From contig JAWKIL010000011.1 in assembly GCA_041394285.1 (NCBI GenBank), forward strand, positions 62,001 to 126,000: a stretch of 64,000 bases of DNA, in the 5' to 3' direction. This document shows positions 40,670 to 48,578 of this stretch, piece by piece. Position 1 is the first letter of the stretch; every line of letters begins with the position of its first letter. The translations under genes were made by a program, and so were the position numbers. The notes under the pieces are model-generated. The model was given only the letters and a program-made list of their open reading frames with translations. It did no database searches and had not been told where the DNA came from. This DNA is from CADEDH01 sp041394285 (GTDB lineage: Bacteria; Actinomycetota; Acidimicrobiia; Acidimicrobiales; SZUA-35).

Positions 40670-43600
40670 ATGCGACGGGGTCCGTCAGCCAACGCCCCTG
40701 CACCAACCGGAACCGGTCGCAGGGTGCCGGGCGCCGGGTGGCCGCCCGGCGTGATCTTCCTCGTCGTAGCCGTGGCCTACGCCGCCACAGCCGACCTGAC
40801 GTGGCGCCTGTTGGGGGCCGACAACCTCGGCCTCGCCTTCTTCCCGCCGGCTGGTGTCACGCTGGCCGCCCTCGTGCTGTCGCCCCGCCGGCGGTGGTGG
40901 GAGGTGGTGGCCGCCGTGCTGGTGGCCGAGACCGGGGTCGACCTGGCCCACGGCCTGGGCCTGGGCCCCGCGCTCGGCTACGCCGCCGCCAACGCCATCG
41001 AGCCCCTGGTTGGGGCGTTCGTGCTGGCCCGATTGGGTCGGGGACGCCCGCTCGACCTGGAGCGCTTCCCCGGTGTGCTCCGCTTCCTGGTGGCGGCGGT
41101 CGGCATCGGCCCGGCGGTGGGCGCGGCGCTGGGTAGCGCCGTCCGCCGGGCGGCCGAGGGCACGGCGTGGCTTCCGGCCGCCATGCACTGGTGGGCCGGC
41201 GACGGGCTGGCGGTGCTGGCCGTGGGCACCGCCATCCTCATGCTGGGCGACGGAGACCGGCCGCGACCGGACGCCCGGGAACTGGCCGAGCCGGTGGCGG
41301 CCATGGCCGCCACCCTCGTGGTGAGCGTGCTGGCGTTCTGGCAGTGGAAGGTGCCGCCCGCCATCCTGGTCCTGCCCGTGCTGGTGTGGGTGGCGGTGCG
41401 CTGCGGCGTGCGGGGCGTTTCCGTGGCCAGCACGATCATCGCCGTGGTGGCCAACCTGGCCACCGCGGCCGGGCGCGGTCCGTTCGCCGATCTGGACATG
41501 TCCACGCCGACGCGGCTCGCCTGGCTCCAGCTCCTGCTGGCCACCCTCATCGTCACGGCCTGGCTGCTGGCCATCGAGACCAAGGCCCTGGGCCGGGTGC
41601 GGGCCAGGGAGGAGCAGGAACGGGCCGCCCGGGAGCGGGCCGAGTCGGTACGGGCCATCGGCGAGCTCAGCGCCGACCTGGTGCGAGCGGTCACCGTCGA
41701 CGACGTGGTGCACGTGGCCGAGGACCACCTGCGCCGGCTGGTACCGGCCGACCATGCCGTACTCACCCTCTACGACCACGAAGCCGACCACTTCCGCCCC
41801 ACCCCGTCGAGCCTGCCTCCCACCGTGACGCAGGCCGTGGCCGGCTGGACGCTCACCTCAGCGGTGCCCGGCGCCCAGGCCATGGAGACCGGCGAGCCGG
41901 TGTGGTGCGCCTCCGCCCAGGACCTGGTGGCCCGCTTCCCCGCCGCAGCCGGTGTGGTGGCCGAGCTCGGCACCGAGGCCATGGGCGCCATCCCGGTCGA
42001 CGTGAGCGGGCGGTCGGTCGGCTACCTCGGCATCGTGCGGCTCCGGCCCGAACCGTTCACCCCGGAGGAGCGGGAGGAGCTGGTGGCCGCCAGCCGGGTG
42101 ATCGGCCAGGCCGTGCAGCGGGCCGAGCTGTACGAGGTGGAGCGGGCCAGCCGGCTGGCGGCCGAGCAGGCCAGCCGGCGGATCGACGAGCTGCTGCACC
42201 AGTCCCGGCTCGAGTCGGCCCGTCTCCGGGAGAGCGAGGAACGGTTCAAGCTCCTGGCCGATCAGTCGCCGATGGTCGTCTGGGTCCACGACGACGAGGG
42301 CCGCCCGGAGTGGGTGAACCGCACATACTGCCGGTTCTTCGGGATCAGCCGGGACGAGGCGACCGACGAGGAGCGCCTCGTCGGCCTGCTCCACCCCGAC
42401 GACGGCGCCGCCTACATCGAAGCGTTCCGGGCGGCGGTGGCCGGACGCCAGCCGTTCCACGCCACGGCCCGGGTCCGCCGGGCCGACGGCGAGTGGCGCT
42501 GGATCGAGTCGTGGGGTCAGCCCCGCTTCGGGGGCGACGAGTACCAGGGGGTGGTGGGCACCAGCGTCGACGTCACCGAGCACAAGAAGGCGGAGGCCGC
42601 CCTGCGGGCCACGGCCGCCCGGGAGACGCTGCGGGCCGACATCCTGGCCGGGGTGGAGACCGCCGGCCCGGCCGACGACGCCCTACAGCTGGTGGTGGAC
42701 AACCTCGTCCCGGTCGTGGCCGACGTGGCGATCATCGAGGTGAGCCGGCCCGACGGCCGGACCGTCATCGGGGCCCACGTCAAACCGGCCCGCCTCGATG
42801 CCCTGCTTGCGGCGTCGTCCCGGCGGGGGGCGGTGCGGGCCGTGACCTGGTCGGGGGCCCGATCGGTGGTGACCGTGACGTTCGACGCCGGCGACGGCAG
42901 CAGCGCCACGCTGGTGGCGGCGATCGTCGACCCCGAGCGACCGGCCTTCGACGGCGACGACCGGGCCTTCCTCGACGACGTGGCCCAGCGGGTGTCGATC
43001 GTGCTGTCGGCCGCCCACCTGCGGCGGGCGGAGCACGTGATCGCCATCACCCTGCAGAACGCCCTCCTGCCCGACGAGGTCTGCTGGGATCCCGACCTGG
43101 AGATCGAGGCCCGCTACCAGGCGGCCAGCGACCTGCTCCACGTGGGGGGCGACTGGTACGACACCTTCCGCTGGCCCGATGGCCACATCGGCCTCATGAT
43201 CGGCGACGTGGTGGGCCACAACCTGGAGTCGGCCGCGGCCATGGGTCGGGTGCGGTCGGCCGCCGCCGCCCTGGCCACGATCAGCGACGCCTCCCCCGGG
43301 CGGCTGCTGGAGACGATCGACCAGTTCGCCCGGGGCCCCAACGGCACGGGGTACGCCACCGCCGCCTGTGTGGTGGTCGACCCCGCCACCGGGCGGCTGG
43401 TGTACTCCTCGGCCGGGCACCCGCCGGCCATGGTGGTGGCCCCCGACGGCACCGTCACCCGGCTCGACAGCGCCCGGTCCACCCCGCTGTCCACCCTGCA
43501 GCCCGCCGTCCGCCCCGAGGCCGAAGCCCAGCTGGAGCCGGGTTCGGTGGTGGTGCTCTACTCCGACGGTCTGGTGGAGCGGCGGTCGCAGAACCTGGGG

Positions 43601-44206
43601 CTGGGCCTGGCCCGCCTGGAAGACGCCCTGGCCGCCCATCGCCACGAGCCGACCGGGCGCCTGGTCGACACCGTGATCGCAGCGATGGCGGCCGACAGCC
43701 ACAGCCAGGACGACGACATCGCCGTGGCCTGCTTCCGCTGGACGCCGGCCGTCGACCGCTACCACCGGGAGATACCGGCCGAGGGCTCGGCGCTGGCCGG
43801 ACTGCGACGGGAGCTACGGGAGTGGCTGACGGAGCGGGGGGTGGTGGCCGAGCACCAGCACGCCCTGTTGCTGGCGGTGGGCGAGGCGGTGACGAACGTG
43901 GTGGACCACGCCTACCACCTCCACCCAGGCGCCTCCGACCCGGCGGGCGACGGCGGCGGCCGTCCCACCGTGGTGGTCGACGTCAGCGATCACGGCTACC
44001 ACCTGGTGGCCCGGGTGGTCGACCGCGGCAAGTGGCGGCCCCCCGGCCCCCACAGCCGGGACCGGGGCCGGGGCACGGCCATCATGGAGGCCCTGACCGA
44101 CCACGTGGAGCGCACCAGTGGGCCCGATGGCACGGTCGTCACCCTGGCCGTGTCACCGCCCCGCGTCAGCTCAGGAAGTCGAGGAGGTCGATCTCCTCGG
44201 GGGTGA
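40670..44206 (+). CDS. Multidomain sensor phosphatase: MASE1-GAF-PAS-PP2C(SpoIIE)-HATPase
   Basis: 1178 residues from the ATG at 40670, preceded by GAGGAA at 9 bases; ATG 40640 would add ten. Order: N-terminal MASE1-like membrane sensor with about eight helices (residues about 25-300), a short coiled coil (REEQERAARERAESVR), GAF (about 330-480), PAS/PAC (about 520-640: DQSPMVVWVHDDEGRPEWVNRTYCRF), a GAF-like segment, then SpoIIE PP2C (HVGGDWYDTFRW, IGDVVGHNLESAAAMG, YSDGLVERR, SQDDDIAVA). The C-terminal HATPase (VGEAVTNVVDHAYHL and DRGRGTAIMEALTDHVE) is RsbW-like. It would dephosphorylate an RsbV/STAS protein (30970 or 23133) after a signal and thereby free SigF. The 3' end overlaps the small antisense gene at 44166. 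Confidence 0.9.
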   Translation: MRRGPSANAPAPTGTGRRVPGAGWPPGVIFLVVAVAYAATADLTWRLLGADNLGLAFFPPAGVTLAALVLSPRRRWWEVVAAVLVAETGVDLAHGLGLGPALGYAAANAIEPLVGAFVLARLGRGRPLDLERFPGVLRFLVAAVGIGPAVGAALGSAVRRAAEGTAWLPAAMHWWAGDGLAVLAVGTAILMLGDGDRPRPDARELAEPVAAMAATLVVSVLAFWQWKVPPAILVLPVLVWVAVRCGVRGVSVASTIIAVVANLATAAGRGPFADLDMSTPTRLAWLQLLLATLIVTAWLLAIETKALGRVRAREEQERAARERAESVRAIGELSADLVRAVTVDDVVHVAEDHLRRLVPADHAVLTLYDHEADHFRPTPSSLPPTVTQAVAGWTLTSAVPGAQAMETGEPVWCASAQDLVARFPAAAGVVAELGTEAMGAIPVDVSGRSVGYLGIVRLRPEPFTPEEREELVAASRVIGQAVQRAELYEVERASRLAAEQASRRIDELLHQSRLESARLRESEERFKLLADQSPMVVWVHDDEGRPEWVNRTYCRFFGISRDEATDEERLVGLLHPDDGAAYIEAFRAAVAGRQPFHATARVRRADGEWRWIESWGQPRFGGDEYQGVVGTSVDVTEHKKAEAALRATAARETLRADILAGVETAGPADDALQLVVDNLVPVVADVAIIEVSRPDGRTVIGAHVKPARLDALLAASSRRGAVRAVTWSGARSVVTVTFDAGDGSSATLVAAIVDPERPAFDGDDRAFLDDVAQRVSIVLSAAHLRRAEHVIAITLQNALLPDEVCWDPDLEIEARYQAASDLLHVGGDWYDTFRWPDGHIGLMIGDVVGHNLESAAAMGRVRSAAAALATISDASPGRLLETIDQFARGPNGTGYATAACVVVDPATGRLVYSSAGHPPAMVVAPDGTVTRLDSARSTPLSTLQPAVRPEAEAQLEPGSVVVLYSDGLVERRSQNLGLGLARLEDALAAHRHEPTGRLVDTVIAAMAADSHSQDDDIAVACFRWTPAVDRYHREIPAEGSALAGLRRELREWLTERGVVAEHQHALLLAVGEAVTNVVDHAYHLHPGASDPAGDGGGRPTVVVDVSDHGYHLVARVVDRGKWRPPGPHSRDRGRGTAIMEALTDHVERTSGPDGTVVTLAVSPPRVSSGSRGGRSPRG

Positions 44207-44336
44207 GCAACGCCCGTCCCGCCCCCTTGCGGCCCGGGCCGGTCGACAGCAGCCGCCGGCGGGCGTAGCCGGGGCCGCCGTCCTCGACGTAGACCAACCC
44301 CGCCTCCTCGGCCAGGATCTGTCCCTGCTCGCTCAT
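44166..44336 (-). CDS. Small hypothetical protein overlapping the 3' end of the phosphatase gene
   Basis: 56 residues: begins MSEQGQILAEEAGLVYVEDG, then PGYARRRLLSTGPGRKGAG and ends LLTPEEIDLLDFLS. The mix of a hydrophobic beta stretch, a basic loop and an acidic helix reads like a real small protein. It begins 9 bases after the stop of the gene at 44346 on the same strand, as in an operon, and ends 41 bases inside the convergent phosphatase gene. The ribosome site is weak. No family known. Confidence 0.5.
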   Translation of the reverse strand: MSEQGQILAEEAGLVYVEDGGPGYARRRLLSTGPGRKGAGRALLTPEEIDLLDFLS

Positions 44337-44345
44337 GGGCCGGTG

Positions 44346-44816
44346 TCAGGGCTGGGGGCCGAAGTCGGCCATGGTGGCCACGTGGGCCTCGTGGGCGCTG
44401 GGGGGCCGGGCCTCGTGACCGGTTCGGCCCCGGGTGCGGCGCTTCTCCTTCAGCTCAGCCTCGAACACGTGGCGGCGGCCGGCCATCAGCTCGTCCCGAA
44501 CCCGGCGCTCGGTGGCACGGGCGTCGGCGTAGTAGCCGTCGTCGAACTCCTCCACCATCTGGAAGGTCCAGCGGCCGTCGATCGTGTTGCGCCCCATCAG
44601 CCGTTCCCGCACCTCGTCCGCCAACCGGGTGTGACCGGCGTCGTCCAGAGCGTCGGCGGCGTCGCTGACCAGCTCGTCGGCGTGGCCCATCAACTGGTGG
44701 AAGGTGTAGAGCTGGCCCCGGGCCCGCTCGATCCACTCGAAGGCCTCGGTGAGCTTGCCCACGGCCTCCACCGTGCGGTCGTCGGCGCCGGGCGGTCGCT
44801 GGTGTGCTCGATCCAT
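44346..44816 (-). CDS. Hypothetical helical protein
   Basis: 156 residues, highly helical and charged: TVEAVGKLTEAFEWIERARGQLYTFHQLMGHADELVSDAADAL, then DEVRERLMGRNTIDGRWTFQMVEEFDDGYYADARATERRVRDELM. A His/Glu-rich fold with regularly spaced H, E and D could be ferritin-like, but I cannot support that. A family without a name is likely, as the internal GRNTIDGRWTFQMVEEFD segment looks conserved. Upstream is a weak SigF-like site (GTTT-N16-GGGCAG, 44826-44851). Confidence 0.65.
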   Translation of the reverse strand: MDRAHQRPPGADDRTVEAVGKLTEAFEWIERARGQLYTFHQLMGHADELVSDAADALDDAGHTRLADEVRERLMGRNTIDGRWTFQMVEEFDDGYYADARATERRVRDELMAGRRHVFEAELKEKRRTRGRTGHEARPPSAHEAHVATMADFGPQP

Positions 44817-44879
44817 GGCCGCCGTCTGCCCGCCCGGACGACCGGTGAAACCCGGACGAAACCCCAGGTGGGGGCGCCG

Positions 44880-45077
44880 TCAGCCCGGTTCGTTGGGCTC
44901 GGGGAGCTCGTCGAGGGCGCCGGCCAGACCGGCCCCCGGGCTGTCGACGTACCGCTCCACGGCGTTCTCGTCGCCCTCGGCCACCCGCTCCCGGGCCTCC
45001 TCGCCGGGTTGTCGGGGATCGGCGACGGGTTCGGCGCTGCCGGTCTCCCGCTCGTCGTCATCGTCGATGGTGCTCAT
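44880..45077 (-). CDS. Small acidic protein
   Basis: 65 residues from the ATG at 45077, with AGGAG 7 bases upstream. The sequence is strongly acidic and disordered: MSTIDDDDERETGSAEPVAD, then GEEARERVAEGDENAVERYVDSPGAGLAGALDELPEPNEPG. No family recognised. Similar small acidic proteins accompany stress genes in actinobacteria; its place between HtrA and the gene at 44346 suggests the stress cluster continues here. Confidence 0.5.
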   Translation of the reverse strand: MSTIDDDDERETGSAEPVADPRQPGEEARERVAEGDENAVERYVDSPGAGLAGALDELPEPNEPG

Positions 45078-45135
45078 CGGGGGAACTCCTCGGTGGGTAT
45101 GGGTCCACGGTGCCGCGAGCGGGCGGTCGCTCCGG

Positions 45136-46215
45136 TCACGACGCCGGTGGGCGGTCGTCGAGGGTGACGTCGACCGACTGCTCGCCGCCGTCGCGGACGA
45201 TGCGCATGGCCACGGTGTCGCCGGGGGCGGCCGAGCGGAGGGCGGCCAGGAAGTCGCCCACACTGCGAACGCCGGCCTCGCCCACGCCCACCACCACGTC
45301 GCCCGGCCGGATACCGGCGGCGGCGGCCGGGCCGCCGCTCACCACCTCCACGATCAGGGCGCCCTCGGCCCGGTCCAGCCCCAGCTGCTCCGCCACCGGC
45401 GGGGTCACGGGACCGACCCGCACGCCGGCGAAGGCGTGGCGGACGGGACCGCCGGCGCGCAGCTGGCCGGCCACGTCGGCCACCAGCGGGGCGGGGATGG
45501 CGAACCCGATCGACACCGCCCCCGACGAGCTCGGGGGCAGGTAGGCGACGTTGATGCCGATCACCGTGCCGTCCGGCCCCAGGAGGGCGCCGCCGGAGTT
45601 GCCCGGCGAGATGGCGGCGTCGGTCTGGATCAGGCCCACCAGCGATGGGCCTCCGCCCGGTATCGACCGCTCGAGCCCCGACACCACGCCCACCGACACC
45701 GTGTTCTCGAAGCCGAGCGGGCTGCCGATGGCCACCGCCAGCGATCCCACCTCGGGCAGGTCGGAAGCCAGCTCCAACCCGGGCACGTCACTGGCCCCCA
45801 GGTCGAGCACGGCCAGGTCCACCAGCGGATCGGTGCCCACCACCCGGGCCGGTAGCTGGCGGCCGCTGGCCAGTATCACCTCCAACTGGGTGTCGGATCC
45901 GACCACGTGGGCGTTGGTCACGGCCGTCCCGTCCGACAGCATGACCCCACTCCCCTCGCCCAACGAGGTGACCACGGTGAAGACCGAGCCGATGGCGGCC
46001 GACACCAGATCCGGGATCTGGTCGAACGTCCTGATGCCGGACTCCGGAACCGCTGCGGTCGCCGTCGAGACGTCGGTGGTAGTTCCGCTGGCGGTCGTGG
46101 GAACGCCGGCGGCCGGGTCGTTGGCGGCCGGGTCGTCGGCGGCCGACGAGCTGCAGGCGACGATCCCCAGCACCGAGGTCGACACCATCAGGGCCAAGGC
46201 TGCAACACGTCGCAT
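45136..46215 (-). CDS. htrA: HtrA/DegP-like serine protease with PDZ domain, lipoprotein
   Basis: 359 residues from the ATG at 46215. A signal peptide with lipobox (MRRVAALALMVSTSVLGIVAC) leads an S1C protease: His in VTNAHVVGS, Asp in DPLVDLAVLDL, Ser in SPGNSGGALLGPDG. A C-terminal PDZ follows (GVRVGPVTPPVAEQLGLDRAEGALIVEVVSGGPAAAAGIRPGDVV). It would be lipid-anchored outside the membrane, degrading misfolded proteins. An in-frame GTG at 46296 overlaps the mgtC stop (GTGA), the coupling seen throughout this genome; that start would place 27 extra residues before the signal, so I prefer 46215 with reservation. Confidence 0.85.
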   Translation of the reverse strand: MRRVAALALMVSTSVLGIVACSSSAADDPAANDPAAGVPTTASGTTTDVSTATAAVPESGIRTFDQIPDLVSAAIGSVFTVVTSLGEGSGVMLSDGTAVTNAHVVGSDTQLEVILASGRQLPARVVGTDPLVDLAVLDLGASDVPGLELASDLPEVGSLAVAIGSPLGFENTVSVGVVSGLERSIPGGGPSLVGLIQTDAAISPGNSGGALLGPDGTVIGINVAYLPPSSSGAVSIGFAIPAPLVADVAGQLRAGGPVRHAFAGVRVGPVTPPVAEQLGLDRAEGALIVEVVSGGPAAAAGIRPGDVVVGVGEAGVRSVGDFLAALRSAAPGDTVAMRIVRDGGEQSVDVTLDDRPPAS

Positions 46216-46292
46216 GGGCCACGGCCTACCCGTTCGACCCCCGGACCACGCCGTGCGGGCCGCCACGGGCGGCCGGTCCCCCGTGGCGGCGC

Positions 46293-46973
46293 TCACTCTT
46301 CGCCGGCGCTGGACGTCACCCGGTGCACGTCGGGATGCTCCTCGATCGCCGCCACCAGCTCGTGAACCGGTGTGCCCCGGGGCAACCGCACCCGCATGAT
46401 CACCCGCCTGATGCCGGCCTGGCGGTCGTCGATGTCCAGGTCTTCCAGGGCGGCCCCCGTCTCATCCAGGGCGTCGAGCACCGGCCGCAGGGTGCCGTGG
46501 CCCCGGTCGTACTCCACCTCGAGAACCGACCGCGTCTGGCCCAGGCGCCAGGCCAGGGGCTTGGCCAGGCGCAGGCCCACCAGCACCACCAGGGTGAGGA
46601 CGGTGCCGATGGTGGCAGCGGCGTAGCCACCGGCGGCCACCAGCACACCGAGCGCCGCCGCCATCCACACGGTGGCCGCCGTCGTGACCCCGATGACCGA
46701 CGTGCCCTGGCGGATGATGGCCCCTGCGCCGATGAAGCCCACACCCGTCGCCACCTGGGCCGCCACCCGGGTGGGATCGGACACCCGGGTCCCCGGCTCG
46801 TCGGCGAAGCCGTAGGCCCCGGCCATCGTGAACAGGGCGGAACCCATCGACACCAGGGCCACGGTCCGCACACCGGCTCCCCGGGATGCCCGCTCCCGTT
46901 CGATCCCCACCGCCCCACCCAGCACGAGAGCCACCACCAGTCGCAGGCACACGTCGACCACCGGCAGATCCAT
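46293..46973 (-). CDS. mgtC: MgtC/SapB-family membrane protein
   Basis: 226 residues from the ATG at 46973. The MgtC core is clear: RLVVALVLGGAVGIERERASRGAGVRTVALVSMGSALFTMAG, then RVAAQVATGVGFIGAGAIIRQG and GVTTAATVWMAAALGVLVAAG. Four or five helices precede a C-terminal ACT-like domain (VIMRVRLPRGTPVHELVAAIEEHPDV). MgtC proteins support growth under low magnesium or acid stress and can inhibit F-ATP synthase in pathogens; the long C-terminal domain marks the Mycobacterium/Salmonella-type rather than the short SapB type. Probably in an operon with htrA. Confidence 0.85.
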   Translation of the reverse strand: MDLPVVDVCLRLVVALVLGGAVGIERERASRGAGVRTVALVSMGSALFTMAGAYGFADEPGTRVSDPTRVAAQVATGVGFIGAGAIIRQGTSVIGVTTAATVWMAAALGVLVAAGGYAAATIGTVLTLVVLVGLRLAKPLAWRLGQTRSVLEVEYDRGHGTLRPVLDALDETGAALEDLDIDDRQAGIRRVIMRVRLPRGTPVHELVAAIEEHPDVHRVTSSAGEE

Positions 46974-47110
46974 GGGCGGCCCGTTCCCGGCGCCCCGCGG
47001 TGTCAAACGTTTCGCCCGGTCCACCGCCGGGCACGGCACGCGGGCGGCCACGGCCACGGCCACGATCCGGAGGGCCACCCCGGATCGCCGATCGAGACAG
47101 GGAGAACATC

Positions 47111-47659
47111 ATGGACAGCGACATGACCGGCGGCGGCGGAGGCGGAGGCGACGAGCAGGACCAGGCGGAACGACTCGACGATTCCGAGATCCTCACCGAC
47201 GAGGACGTCCAGGGCCTCAACGACGATGCCATGGACGACTACCCGCCCGACGAGCTGCAGGGGGCCGACGAGTACGGCACCACGCCCCAGGAGGAGCGGA
47301 TCGACGAGCCCCTCGATGAGCGGGAACGGCGCTACGAGCCCGATCCGGCGGCCGAGCTGGTGCCCGACCCCGGTCTCGACCCCCACGACCCGAGGCGCCG
47401 GCTGCTGCGCCGTGAGGAGCGCTTGACGGGTGAGGTGGACGACCTCGACGAATTGGAGGATCTGGACCTGCTCGACCCGGTGGCGGGCGAGCCGGAGGAG
47501 GTGCCGGTGGACCCGATGGTGCTCGAGTCGCTGGGCGACGAGGAGCATCCGGTGGAACCGGGCGAGGAGCTGGAGGCCGAGGTGGCCACCGTGGTCGAGG
47601 CCTACGACTCCGAGGACCCGCCCGAGCCCGACCTTCTGGACGACGGGCGATCGGGGTGA
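47111..47659 (+). CDS. DUF5709-like acidic protein
   Basis: 182 residues. GGGAGA is 6 bases before the ATG. After a Gly-rich start the chain is extremely acidic: DDSEILTDEDVQGLNDDAMDDYPPDE, then ADEYGTTPQEERIDEPLDERERRYEPDP, the segment typical of actinobacterial DUF5709 (GTT..E....LD.R...E.PD). The rest is Glu/Asp/Pro-rich and probably disordered. Function unknown. A weak SigF-like site (GTTT-N16-GGGCAC, 47009-47034) lies upstream. Confidence 0.65.
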   Translation: MDSDMTGGGGGGGDEQDQAERLDDSEILTDEDVQGLNDDAMDDYPPDELQGADEYGTTPQEERIDEPLDERERRYEPDPAAELVPDPGLDPHDPRRRLLRREERLTGEVDDLDELEDLDLLDPVAGEPEEVPVDPMVLESLGDEEHPVEPGEELEAEVATVVEAYDSEDPPEPDLLDDGRSG

Positions 47660-47749
47660 ACCGGTTGGAGCGGGCCGTGATCCTGCACGTCGGCGCCGGC
47701 ATGGGCGGCGCCCCGGTACCCGGCTGGTCCGGCCCCCACACGGCCCACC

Positions 47750-47775
47750 GTTTGCCGGCCCCGGGCCGGGGGTAG
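47750..47775 (+). promoter_or_regulatory. SigF-type promoter ahead of ctaC
   Basis: GTTT (47750-47753), 16 bases, GGGTAG (47770-47775), 54 bases before the 25-codon leader frame and 129 bases before ctaC. Confidence 0.65.
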
Positions 47776-47829
47776 CAGCCGACGGGAGCCGAACCGGTTG
47801 AGGAGGCCGATCCCACCAGGAGGGGAGCC

Positions 47830-47907
47830 ATGGCAGTGGCAGGTAGAGCAGCGATGGGTCCGGGCCCGACCGTCGACCCCCGCCTGGCCACCGCCGGCCG
47901 AATGTGA
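47830..47907 (+). CDS. Candidate 25-residue leader peptide coupled to ctaC
   Basis: A short frame, MAVAGRAAMGPGPTVDPRLA followed by TAGRM, preceded by AGGAGGGG, the best ribosome site of the operon. Its TGA overlaps the ctaC GTG/ATG start (ATGTGATG), so ribosomes finishing here could reinitiate on ctaC. Whether the peptide matters is unknown; it may serve only translational coupling. Confidence 0.4.
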   Translation: MAVAGRAAMGPGPTVDPRLATAGRM

Positions 47908-48578
47908 TGCTCGACCCGGTCACCCGGGAAGGGCGGTACGTCGCCGACCTGTGGACGTTCCTGCTGGTGGCGGCAACCGGAGTGGCGGTGGTCGTGCTGG
48001 GTCTGCTGGCCATCGCCACCATCCGGGGCACACGCCGTGGCGCTGAGGATCTCCCTCCCCAGCGCCACGGCAACCTGGCCCTGGAGTTCACGTTCATCAC
48101 CGGAGCCGCCGCCCTGTCGGCCGTGATCTTCGGCCTCGGCCTGTGGTACCAGGCCCGCATCGACGACGACCCCCCGACCGACCTGGAGGTGGCGGTGCAG
48201 GGCTATCAGTGGGGCTGGCGGTTCGAGTACCCGGGGGGCCGGGTGGTGGCCAGCGAGCCGGGGCGGGATCCGGTGCTCGTGCTCCCGGTGGATCAGACCG
48301 TGACCTTCCACCTGCGCAGCGACGACGTGATCCATTCGTTCTTCGTTCCCGCCTTCGCCTGGAAGCAGGACCTCATCCCCGGCCGTCCCATGGATCTCAC
48401 CGTGACCCCCGACAAGGAGGGCCGGCACGTGGCCCACTGCGCCGAACTGTGCGGCATCGACCATGCCCGCATGAACTTCGCCGTCGACATCGTGAGCGCC
48501 GATGCCTTCGACCGCTGGCTGGCCACGGGCGAGGGAGCGGGCGACGGCGCCGTGCCCGACGTGGCGGAGCCGTCGTGA
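47904..48578 (+). CDS. ctaC: Cytochrome c oxidase subunit II
   Basis: 224 residues; GTG 47904 or ATG 47907. Two N-terminal membrane helices (WTFLLVAATGVAVVVLGLLAI and TFITGAAALSAVIFGLGLWY) precede the periplasmic cupredoxin domain. CuA ligands are complete: His in DVIHSFFVP, Cys/Cys/His/Met in CAELCGIDHARM. VQGYQWGWRFEYPGG is the conserved aromatic region passing electrons from cytochrome c. No lipobox is seen, unlike many actinobacterial CtaC. Stop overlaps the ctaD start (GTGA). First structural gene of ctaCDF. Confidence 0.95.
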   Translation: MMLDPVTREGRYVADLWTFLLVAATGVAVVVLGLLAIATIRGTRRGAEDLPPQRHGNLALEFTFITGAAALSAVIFGLGLWYQARIDDDPPTDLEVAVQGYQWGWRFEYPGGRVVASEPGRDPVLVLPVDQTVTFHLRSDDVIHSFFVPAFAWKQDLIPGRPMDLTVTPDKEGRHVAHCAELCGIDHARMNFAVDIVSADAFDRWLATGEGAGDGAVPDVAEPS

